Shown one piece after another: positions 33,916 to 42,593 of a stretch of DNA of 64,000 bases. Each line of letters starts with the position of its first letter. The first letter of the stretch is position 1. The notes beneath the pieces were generated by a model. It was not told the origin of the DNA. It was given only the letters and a program-made list of their open reading frames with translations, and ran no database searches. Where the stretch lies: NCBI GenBank assembly GCA_030544215.1, contig JARZZO010000014.1, positions 34,501,734 through 34,565,733 on the forward strand, written 5' to 3'. Origin of the DNA: Zantedeschia hybrid cultivar. Lineage: Eukaryota; Streptophyta; Magnoliopsida; Alismatales; Araceae. Made by a program: the position numbers and the translations under genes.

Positions 33916-34611
33916 TAGGGCTGGCAATGAGCCAAGCCATGACGAGCTTTGAGATGCTCGAGCTCAACTTGATAAAAAAAATTTCGAGCTCGAGCTTTGA
34001 TTCAAGCCCAAAGTCTGACTTGAGCTCAGCTCGAGCACAACTCATTTGAGCTCGAGTCGAGCCCGAGCCTAGCTCGGCCATTAGACCGAGTTAAATCAGT
34101 CCGGCTCAGCCATTTCTTTTAGTCAAACCAGACCGACCAATAGGAATGAGGATGAGCAAAGGCACTTACAAAGAGTTTCCCATGTGCCAACTTTTTATGG
34201 CAGGCGATATAGGCCTAAACGTCCTAGGTACACACACGCCTGTGACTTTTTAAGCTTGCTGTAGCACCCATGGGACAATTTAGTCCTACATCGCTAGCAA
34301 GAAAAAAAGTTGCATGCCCTCTTAAGTTTCCTATAACGGGAGACTAACGTCACAATTTGCTGACGAGGTGGGCGGGTGGCTGTGGTTTGTTTCTTAGTGT
34401 GATAAAATGATATATAATATTTTGAATCTCAAGCCTGCCCATGAGCTATTCGAGCCGAACCCCACAAAGCTCAAGCTCGGCTCATTTAATGGAACAAGCT
34501 TCATCTTACGCTCGAGCTCGGCTTGTTTTCTTGAATCAGTCGAGCCGAATCGAGCCATACTCGAGCCGAGCTCGAGCAGCTCACGAGCGGCTTGGCTCAT
34601 TGCCAGCCCTA
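33916..34611. mobile_element. intact hAT MITE of the GAGCTC group (696 bp)
   Basis: It starts TAGGGCTGGCAATGAGCC and ends with the exact complement, an 18-bp TIR. Eight-base copies tttgtaag and tttataag (7 of 8 equal) flank it. Both subterminal zones (33,950-34,080 and 34,440-34,600) are dense in GAGCTCGAGC-type words. The middle (34,090-34,400) has no coding potential. It inserted in the 3' region of LINE-A, so it is younger than that LINE. Confidence 0.92.
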
Positions 34612-34684
34612 TTTATAAGGGAGTTTTTTTTGTCTTTTTTTGGTAATAATGTAGTGTTGTTTTCTTTCATTTGAGAGATAGGAA

Positions 34685-34839
34685 TATGGTTGGCAGTACC
34701 GGCTGGCCGGTACGTACCGGTATCGGCCGGCACCGGTACCCTGGGTATCGGTCGGTATCGGACCGGTACTGGGCCGGTATCGGACCGGTACGTACCGGTA
34801 CCGGTACCCACGATACCGGTACCGGTACTTTTATCCTTG
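34685..34839. mobile_element. 155-bp hAT-like MITE of the GGTACC group
   Basis: The target copies gataggaa (34,677-34,684 and 34,840-34,847) are perfect. The ends TATGGTTGGCAGTACCGG and, reverse complemented, CAAGGATAAAAGTACCGG match the copy at 15,696. The body is almost entirely GGTACCGG/CCGGTACC words. It inserted in the 3' untranslated part of LINE-A. Confidence 0.92.
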
Positions 34840-34946
34840 GATAGGAACCTCTCCTATCTTCTTTTTATTTTCATTTTGGACGTACTACCTCTATTTATTT
34901 CAATAAAATTGGTGGTACATACCATAACTTTCATTAAAAAAAAAAA

Positions 34947-35193
34947 CTCTCTTCACCAAGTGGATAGATGGTCAAGTGGTGGTTCTCTTTGTATATGTGG
35001 ATAATATGATTATCACTAGAGATCATTTAGTAGAGATACAAAAGTTAAAGGACATTCTTGCACATGAGTTTGACATTAAAGATCTTGGAGAGTTGAAGTA
35101 CTTTCTTAGTATTGAAGTAGCTAAATCTTAGTATGGTCTTTATATTTGCTAGCGGAAGTACGCCCTAGATTTGCTTTAAGAGACTACAAAGTT
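34947..35193 (+). pseudogene. copia-3 RT, third piece
   Basis: LFTKWIDGQVVVLFVYVD picks up where the second piece ended. The YVDD box reads YVDN (Asp to Asn), so the catalytic pair is lost. It continues IKDLGELKYFL and RKYALDLL, then is cut at AAAGTT by LINE-C. Confidence 0.9.
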
Positions 35194-37311
35194 AATCAAG
35201 GAGCCTTCATTAAGGGAAGATTCATGTAGGATAATTTCCTTGTTGCTCGTGAGGCACTTCATTCTATGAAGATACACCGAAGAAAGGTTTTTTTGCTGAA
35301 GCTAGATTTTGGGAAGGCCTATGACAGTGTTTATTGGGAATGCTTGCTAGCGATTCTTTGCAGTATGGGCTTTGGTGGGTTGTGGATTAGTTGGATCAGG
35401 GAGTATGTCTCCTTTGCCTCCTTTGTAGTTCTGGTCAATGGAGAGCCCACACCGTTCTTTCTGAGTGTGGGGGGCTACGACAAGGGGATCCTATTTCGCC
35501 TCTACTATTCATCCTGGTGGCACATACTTTGAGTAGACTTTGGAGTAGAGCAGAGGTTGCAGGGCTCATCACAGGCTTTTAGGGCTCCCAACAGGGGGGT
35601 CATATCACCCACCTTCAGTATGCGGATGATACCATTCTCTTCTTGGCCTCATAGGAGATTCAACTTTTTGTAGCTAGACTAGCTTTAGAGCTGCTTAGGG
35701 AGGTGTTTGGCCTATCAGTCAACTTCCACAAGAGTCAGTTGATTGGTCTTAATATGGATGATCATGAGTTGAGGAGAGGTACCTTCATTAGGGGCTGTTA
35801 AAGGGATGTTTTCCCAGTGACATATTTTGGGATGCCTTTATCTTAAGGGGCTCTGAGGTGCAGAGAATGGAGCAGGTGGTGCAGAGTTTTGAGCGCCGAC
35901 TATTAGGGTGGAAGGATAGGTTGCTCTCCTATAGGGGACGGCTGACATTGTGTAGGTTTGTCCTACTTACTTACTTATTCTCTATCTTCAAGATCCCTAC
36001 TATTGTTGCTAAAAGGCTGGATTCCATTTGTGCCAAGTTCTTCTGGCACAGTTGGGGGGACCTGAAGAGGGATGGTTTTCAAGTCAGTTGGAGCAGAATT
36101 TGTAGATCCAAGGAGAATGGAGGTTTAGGCTTGAAGAACCTCATTTCCTTTGATTTGGCTTTGATGTCTAAATGGCTGTGGAAGTTGGTGAATAATGACT
36201 CGGGGCTGTAGAGAGAGGTCATTGCTCAAAAGTACTAATCTCATGCCAGATAATTGTAAGTTATACTGCCTATTGCCTATAATGTTTCTCTTATGTGGAA
36301 ATGTATCTTGGGTTGTGCTGATATGTTTTTGGATGCCTCTTTTGTTGTGCTGGGGAATGGTAGGAGCACTTGGGGGGACAGGTGGTGCACTTCTCAGCCA
36401 CTGCACCTTCTCTTCCTGCAGTTGTTTGACATCTTGCTTCAGTAGTCGGCCTTCATCTCTTAGGTGGCAAATGGAGCTCACTCACAAACCTTTTGGTGCC
36501 CTTTGTTTAGAAGAAACCTAAGAGATGAAGAGATGGGGGGTTTACTTTAGTTGCTTCAGTGGCTGCAACTTGTTTGCCTAGACTCTGTTGCTAATGACCA
36601 TTGGGCGTGGAGGTAGGACACAGACGGCATATACTCTGTTAAATCTACTTATTCAACTGTAACTAAGGGGGGGGGGTTAGATATGCATTTCATTCTTCAG
36701 TTTAGAGGGTCAAGAGCCCCCCTAAGGTTTATGTGCTTATATGAAGAGTCTCCCTTAATAGGTTGCCTACGAGTGACAGGATCGGTCGCTTCCTAATGGA
36801 CCTGCCTACTGGTTGTTGCTTGTGTGGGATGGAGGAGGAGACCCTGGACCACCTCTTCATCTCTTGTTCCTATGCAGTCGAGGTGTAGCAGCTAGTATGT
36901 GATCGGGTTCTAGTGGGGTGTATGCATTAGGGGTTAGTGGAGGACCTTTTGCACTCGTGGGGGAGACCTTGGCCAAGGAAGCAAGACATGAGGATTTGGT
37001 GGATGATCCTCCACGCCACGATATGAGCGTTCTGGATGGAACAAAATAGTACACTTTTCAAATAGGAAGCTGCTACCCTGCATAGGATTCTCTCTTTTGT
37101 TTGTGATAAGGTTAGAGAGTGGGCCAAGTTCTCTTGTAATGTGGATAATTGTAACTCCTTGTTTTGTCTTTTAGAGGATAGTTGATTGAGGGTCTCACCA
37201 TCTTGGTGTTTTGTATAGGAGGGGTATTTTGTTGCTTTCCCTTCCCAATTGTACATCTCTTTCCCTTTATTAATACAAGTGGTACCATCCACATTCAAAA
37301 AAAGAAAAAAA
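35194..37311 (+). mobile_element. LINE-C: 5'-truncated LINE in copia-3 RT
   Basis: It interrupts copia-3 between KYALDLL-ETTKL and CKPAVTPTE, with aaagtt on both sides (35,188-35,193 and 37,312-37,317). It starts inside RT (NQGAFIKGR), has LLKLDFGKAYDSVYW and HLQYADDTILF (about 35,610-35,642), then LVNNDSGL and, near 36,810, the zf-RVT text CLCGMEEETLDHLFISC. The 3' end has GTGGTACCATCCAC (37,279-37,292) and an A-rich tail. Many stops break it. Confidence 0.88.
35266..36211 (+). pseudogene. LINE-C reverse transcriptase, broken
   Basis: The finger/palm blocks KLDFGKAYDSVYW, then FLSVGG and RQGDPISPLLFILVAHTL (in shifted frame), and QYADDTILF are all recognisable. The thumb region LLGWKDRLLSYRGRLTL and ENGGLGLKNLISFDLALMSK follow. 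Stops near 35,530, 35,580 and 35,655 make it a pseudogene. Confidence 0.85.
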
Positions 37312-38094
37312 AAAGTTGGACTGTAAACCAGCCGTCACTCCTACAGAGGCAAATCATGGGCTTTCTGAGTATGTGGGAGAACTTTTGTCTGAAGCCAATG
37401 AAGGTACTTACCAACAGTTTGTGGGCAAGTTGTTGTACTTATCTCTCACCCGACCTGACATTGCTTATGTTGTGAGTATTGTTAGTCAGTTCATGCATGC
37501 TCCTCGGGTACCATATATGCGGGCTGTCAAGCGAATATTATGTTACATCAAGTCTAGTCCTGGAAAAGGATTGCTGCAAACCAAGGCTGCCCATCTGAAG
37601 GTTGATCGTTTCACAGATGCTGATTGGGCTAGTTCTTGGGATGATAGGCAGTCGATTATTGGCTACTGTATGTTTCTTAGTGGAAACTTTGTAGCTTGGC
37701 AAAGTAAGAAACAGACTGAATGCTCGTTCTAGTGCTCAAGCTGAATATCGTGCCATAGCACATAGTGTTACAGAAATGCTATGGTTGAAGCTTTTCCTTC
37801 AAGATCTTGGGGTTCAAGTTCACATTTCAATGAGACTTTATTGTGACAATAAAACTGCTATCAACATTGCTAATAATCTAGTTTCGCATGATAGAACAAA
37901 ACACATTGAGATCAATCGCCATTTCATTCGGGAAAAGTTAGATTTTGGAGAAATTTGTCTCACTTATGTTTAGTCTATTGATCAACTTTCAGATGTCTTC
38001 ACTAAAGGACTGTCCAAGGTTTTTTTTTTTTTTTTTTACTTCTCTTTTGTCCAAGCTATGCATGGCTGATATCTATGCTTAGCTTGAGGGAGAG
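37312..38094 (+). pseudogene. copia-3 RT end, RNase H and polypurine tract
   Basis: CKPAVTPTEANHGLSEYVGE, then LLYLSLTRPDIAYVVSIVSQ, then the RNase H blocks DADWASSWDDRQSIIGYC and LYCDNKTAINIANNLVSHD. One frameshift at about 37,725 and a TAG near 37,970 break it. QLSDVFTKGL and a T17-type run follow, then gcttgagggagag directly before the 3' LTR. Confidence 0.9.
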
Positions 38095-38336
38095 TGTAGT
38101 CAAAGGTTATTTGGTCAGTATTCTTGTAACTTTTTGTATTTTTTGTGTGCTTTGTGAGGGAGAGTTTATGAGTAATTAGGACAAGGGTATTTCTGTCCCG
38201 TACCATTATTTGTAATCCTACAAGGCATATAAATATAAGAGATGTGGGTATGGGCCAGTGTGGTTGCTGCTGCACCCTTTGTTTCCCTATCCGGTGCCTC
38301 CTCTTCCTTCTTCCTTCTCTCCGTTGTCTTTCTTCA
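38095..38336 (+). repeat. copia-3 3' LTR (242 bp)
   Basis: It starts TGTAGTCAAAGGTTATTTGG and ends CTTTCTTCA. It is aligned with the 5' LTR over its full length with scattered substitutions, so a fair time has passed since insertion. Confidence 0.92.
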
Positions 38337-38480
38337 AGGTTAAACTAGTATAATCTCCTTGGGAGGTGTGCGGCCAGGTGTATGGCAGCCGCCACCCTTG
38401 TGCGATCATATCTCTCTCCTCTTACTCCTCTTCCTCTCTTCTCTCTCTATTGCAGCAGCATGTAGCACGGAGATTCAATA
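38337..38480 (+). repeat. copia-2 3' LTR, right part
   Basis: It begins aggttaaactagtataatc exactly where the 5' LTR copy at about 15,072 would continue, and runs to GATTCAATA. Its first five bases (aggtt) are the target duplication of copia-3, paired with tggtt at 20,306-20,310. Confidence 0.9.
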
Positions 38481-38485
38481 ATCTA

Positions 38486-38845
38486 TAATTAATAAAGGGT
38501 CCCCAGCTCATTCTTTTCCACCGTTTAAAGGCTAAACAAAGCAATGGGTTTGGGACGATCAAATAAAAAAGTGGGTCTTTAACCCAAGTGAAATAGTTTG
38601 GGCCTATTAAATTAGATGGGCTTTTCAACTTAAATGGTTTAAATCCAACCAAATTGTTAATAGACCAAGTTGAACGAGTTGGGCTCGGGCTTGGCTCGAG
38701 TTCAACTTATTTTGTTCGAGCCTGAGCTCGAGCCTAACTTTGGGTTTGAATTGAGGCTTGGGCTCGGCTGGGACTAGAATAATTTTTCTTGAGTCAAGCT
38801 CGAATTTGATAAAGCTCAGCTCGGCTTGGCTCATTGCCACCAATA
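38486..38845. mobile_element. right half of the split GAGCTC hAT MITE
   Basis: It begins where the copia-2 3' LTR and its TSD end. GCTCGAG/GGCTCG words run from about 38,680, and it finishes GGCTTGGCTCATTGCC at about 38,838, the complement of the TIR at 14,444. The outer 8-bp duplication (gttgcaca) is found at 38,993-39,000, displaced because another small element entered at the junction. Confidence 0.8.
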
Positions 38846-38848
38846 GTT

Positions 38849-38990
38849 CATGGAAATCAGAATCGGCCGATCCCGATCCGGATTGGGATCGGCTGGTCCC
38901 AATCAGGCAAGAATCGACCGATCTGATCTCGATTTGGATCGGGATCCGCGGGTCCTGATCTAGCCTCCTAATCCGTGCCAGAATTCCTTC
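38849..38990. mobile_element. short GGATCGG-type hAT MITE inserted at the edge of the split MITE
   Basis: It starts CATGGAAATCAGAATCGG and ends CCGTGCCAGAATTCC(TTC), with GATCGGCCGATC words between, like the 12,719 and 10,148 elements. The flanks share tagtt (38,844-38,848 and 38,991-38,995), but a full 8-bp duplication is not preserved, so the exact ends are uncertain. Confidence 0.65.
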
Positions 38991-39000
38991 TAGTTGCACA

Positions 39001-39404
39001 TGTACAAATTTATATTCTTCTGTGATACTTCTATTATTTAAGGACGAACAAATATGGAAGTGCGACGGAGGAATGCAAATTTTGAGTGATGGGATTTACT
39101 TTTTGTTTTTTTTTAACCTTTCAGCTTGTTGCAAACATTGTAAGTTCAAACTTTTAAATCATGCATTTTTAAACTTAAATCATATGCAAAAGAAATAAGA
39201 AAAAAAGAGATAACTAGAATCTGATATCTAGCTTTATGGGCGATATTCAAGATAATATTTGTTGCAAATATGAATGATTGAGGTATCCTTCTTGTCGGTT
39301 GTATTCAAGAGTGTATCTACTCCACTTCTAGATACAAGTGACAAAAAGGAGGCTCTGATCATCCACATTTTGCAATGAATTGTATCCAGGATGTCAGGTT
39401 TTGG
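39001..39404 (+). other. USB1 intron sequence, nothing recognised
   Basis: AT-rich sequence continuing from the host DNA that flanked the split hAT MITE. No gene or repeat is recognised. Confidence 0.5.
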
Positions 39405-39839
39405 TTATCCTTGTTTTTTTTTGGTTTCTTTTCCACTTGACGTAGTGCATGGTTTAAACTTTTAAATTTTCTGATATAACTGTGTTCATATTTTTGAAAA
39501 TGAATGAGGCTATTTTGCAATTTGCATAATTTGGTGATTAATTTTTTCATAAATTTTTTTGAATGTTTATAGAGGCATTTAACAAAATTAAACAAATAAA
39601 GCGGGAACCTGACTGGATCAGCTTATCCTTGTTTTTTTTGGTTTCTTTTCCACTTGACATAGTGCATGGTTTAAACTTTTAAATTTTCTGACATAATTGT
39701 GTTCATATTTTTGAAAATGAATGAGGCTATTTTGCAATTCGCATAATTTGGTGATTAATTTTTTCATAATTTTTTTTTAATGTTTATAGAGGCATTTAAC
39801 AAAATTAAACAAATAAAGCGGGAACCGGACTGGATCAGC
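39405..39839. repeat. direct tandem duplication, 218-bp unit
   Basis: Starting ttatccttg at 39,405, the sequence restarts at 39,623 and stays nearly identical to gcgggaaccggactggatcagc at about 39,839. The duplicated unit ends with the first bases of a GGATCGG-type element that continues after the second copy (39,840-39,905). Confidence 0.9.
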
Positions 39840-39905
39840 CCACATTGGCTGATCCGATCTGTCCTGGACCAGGCGGATTCGTGCCGGATTCCCGAGATCC
39901 TAATT
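39818..39905. mobile_element. fragment of a GGATCGG-type hAT element
   Basis: The words ggactggatcagcccac, ggctgatccgatctgtcc, ggcggattcg and gccggattcccgag are typical of the GGATCGG subterminal zones. No TIR or target duplication is visible, so it is called a fragment. Confidence 0.45.
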
Positions 39906-42309
39906 TTTGCCCCCATCAGAACCCACCATATGTATGTTAAAAAATTACGAAAATCATAGTGTGATGGTTTTATCATTTGCCTGGTGAGACCAATACAGAT
40001 ACTGACCTAGTTCACGTAATCAATACACCAATCAGACCAGGACTTCATCAAGTTTGAAAGGATGGTTGGTTTATAACTTTGAGGGTTGGTTGCACTATTG
40101 GATCTGCAAAAGTTTGCTTCTTCTGTTACCTGTCATGTAGTGTTTGACCCACGTCAGAATGGGTCAGTAACTGGCTGAATGAGATTTAATCCAGATGCTT
40201 TCAGTTGGAATCATATATATTTTTTCCTTTAATCCATGGTTGGATACTGTTAAGACCTGTATATGTGTATATGTATATGTATGTGTAGGGAGCTGATACA
40301 TGTGCTCCCCTATTTAGGTCTGCTGAGAGCAGATTCCTACTTTTTAGGGTGTTGCGGTGCATTCGGTGCCTTAAAACTCATGGAGGGTAAGCCTGGTTTT
40401 GTTAAAAACAATAATAAAAAAAGAGAACAGCTCAGATCATGCCGGGGTGTGATTGGACAGTGCAGGGTGACTGTGCCCTGCGTTTCCCATGTAATCGTTT
40501 AGGCACGCTGAGCAATGCTTCATGTTTCATGCAGACATGCTCACGCACAAGCAGTTTCCACCCAGTGCCCATTTTTTTCTTTTTTAATTGATCGTCCAAT
40601 CTTCGATCAACTGGTCCTTGATATGGTTCACCGCCAGGGGATGGAAACCTGGCAGCAGACTGTATCACTGTATATATACATCTGATTCCGGAGGTGTTAT
40701 ATGGTGCAGTGTTCAATGCAGTGCAGCAGGTGGAACACACGCAGCATATGTGTTGGCACACCATCTGGCAGATGGATGCACAGTGCTTGCAACATGCACA
40801 CATCCATGTGGCATAGCACCAGGCTTGCTGTGGCATTCTTTGCCATGAACAACAAAAGAAATGCGGAGAGGATCCTCTATAAGAGCTGGACATCCCGGCA
40901 GATGTGTTGGTGCCTCACCCGGCTCACTGTGGCCCAGGATCTTTCCTATAGTTATCAAAAGGTTAAGAGATCAGAAATTTCTGCTAATGAATATGCTTCT
41001 TGAGTAAAAACTGGAAACAGAGACAAAAAAATGGAAATAGTCATTTCTGTTAAATGCACTTTCATCCCCCTCCTACTTCTCCTCCGCCCCCTTACTTGCT
41101 TATTGTGCAGACAAAAAAATTTATTGTTGCACTGGATGCTAATCTCTGGTGAATCAATTAGAAAAAGAGAAGTCCAGTGCGACAAGGCTTCCGCCAGTGC
41201 GGGGTCTGCAGGATGAATTCGAGCACCAAAAACCCTATCTACAGAGTCAAGCCTGTGCATGCACATTCTTAAATGGGCTTGAATTTAGACTTCAAAACCA
41301 ATACACATTCTTATGCTTGGATCCTCTGTCAACTGATCTTTCCCCATACCCAGCTATCTACATTATTTTACTTTGTTGTTGTGGACTGAACTCATCCTTT
41401 CCCATGTAAAAGGTCAGGCATGATAGTTGTTGTTTCATAAACTCACTTTAGGCAGATTTGTAACATTGTTCGGGCTGTCAAAGCTTGTTGATGCCAGGTT
41501 CAATCTGTGATATACCAGTAATATAATTTTTTAACTGAGAGACATGAAATGGATTATGTGATATTAGTATGATTGAGCATGTGGCTTTGCAATAGTAATT
41601 CAAGTAATAAACTTTTCACTTTTAGAGTTTTGATACATCAATTTTGGCAAAAGCTTAGACAAAGGAAAAATTCTTGAATGATGGTTGGTCTTGGTTGAGC
41701 AATTATAAGCAATAGCTATGATGTCTTCATATTTCAAATTTTGACAAAGTGTCTCTGTCATTTGCTTTATATTTTAGCAACAAATTATGCATGTTTTTTT
41801 TGTTTTTGGTATATGTACGCCTATAATCTTGTTTACTTGTGCCTATACTATCATAAGCACCGTATTTTACCTAGATGTTGCAGTTGTAACAGTCTGGTCA
41901 AAAGAGAATAAATCGATGTGAATATTCCACATAGTTTTGACAGAAAATATTGTCAGTTGTGAGATCGATACTCTGAACAGTCACATGTTCCTTTCCTAGG
42001 TCATAGGGATAAGAAATTCCAAAATGACTAATCTGAGGACAAGTTAATCATTTGTGTCATTTACCTCCATGTTGGCTAACCTTAACAACAGAGCAGATGG
42101 CTGGGGCATGTGTACACTATTTTAGGTAGAATATGGGGTATTGAACACAATATGATATTTGTAGGGGTATACATACATATATACAGTCTTTTTCCAGTAC
42201 AATGATGTAATTAACATCATTCTGGAAATGGTGGATCAAGGGTCTGCATTCTTTCACATATTAAGGCCAAAACAGCTGATGAAACATCAGTGCAACATAT
42301 GAGTCTACA
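39906..42309 (+). other. USB1 intron sequence without recognised features
   Basis: Short open frames exist but none has a domain. A TATG/TGTATA-rich patch lies at 40,258-40,290. The text 40,640-40,830 is rich in GCA/TGCA words. I see no exon that fits USB1 here. Confidence 0.5.
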
Positions 42310-42593
42310 GTTATGACCAAGGTTAAGAAACCCGGGATCGGGTCCCGGATCGGCCGGTCCAAAACCGATCGGATCGGCCGATACCGATCCGATCGGATCC
42401 GATCCCGGCCGATCCTGGCTAAGTCAGGCTTGGCTGGTTCAGATAGCAGAAAAAAATATGAAAAAATATGAAAAAAATATAAAACACAAGTCTAATGCAT
42501 AATTGTGTTGAAATACATTGATTTGAAGTACATAAGATGTTGTTGGACAAAAAAATCTTGAATAAACTTACATATATGATTATGAACTTACAT

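Larger units (their letters stand above)
26466..34946 (+). mobile_element. LINE-A: long LINE with target duplication, hosting further insertions
   Basis: A target duplication of 14 bases (ctctcttcactaag at 26,452-26,465; ctctcttcaccaag at 34,947-34,960) surrounds it, and the 3' end has AATAAA and A11 (34,936-34,946). The coding parts are ORF1 (to 30,325), an endonuclease, and the ORF2 C-terminus (33.2-33.9 kb). RT is missing, so an internal deletion has occurred. Later insertions are LINE-B (31,375-33,173), a GAGCTC MITE and a GGTACC MITE. The first 2.2 kb may be a long 5' UTR or contain an additional LTR. Confidence 0.8.
20311..38336 (+). mobile_element. copia-3: Ty1/copia element inserted in the copia-2 LTR
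   Basis: LTRs at 20,311-20,554 and 38,095-38,336 (244 and 242 bp) bound it, with target copies tggtt and aggtt. The internal parts are spread by three later insertions and read in order as gag (21.5-22.1 kb), protease/integrase (22.3-23.4 kb), RT in three pieces (23.85-24.14, 26.24-26.46 and 34.95-35.19 kb) and RT end plus RNase H (37.3-38.0 kb). Domain wording is close to copia-2, so the two are related families with different LTRs. Many stops make it inactive. Confidence 0.9.
14883..38480 (+). mobile_element. copia-2: Ty1/copia element, LTR to LTR, interrupted
   Basis: The outer limits are a 5' LTR (14,883-15,222) and the end of a split 3' LTR (38,480). The flanking 5-bp copies gtcta (14,878-14,882) and atcta (38,481-38,485) agree at four of five bases. 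The internal region 15,235-20,113 has gag, zinc knuckle, protease, GAG-pre-integrase, integrase, RT and RNase H in copia order, with several stops. Its 3' LTR is interrupted at 20,310 by the whole of copia-3, and its gag by a small hAT element. It sits inside a hAT MITE. Confidence 0.9.

Noticed and set aside
40432..41003. Cys-rich open frames on both strands as USB1-intron genes
   Set aside because: They arise from GCA/TGCA-rich text and have no recognisable domain or splice pattern.
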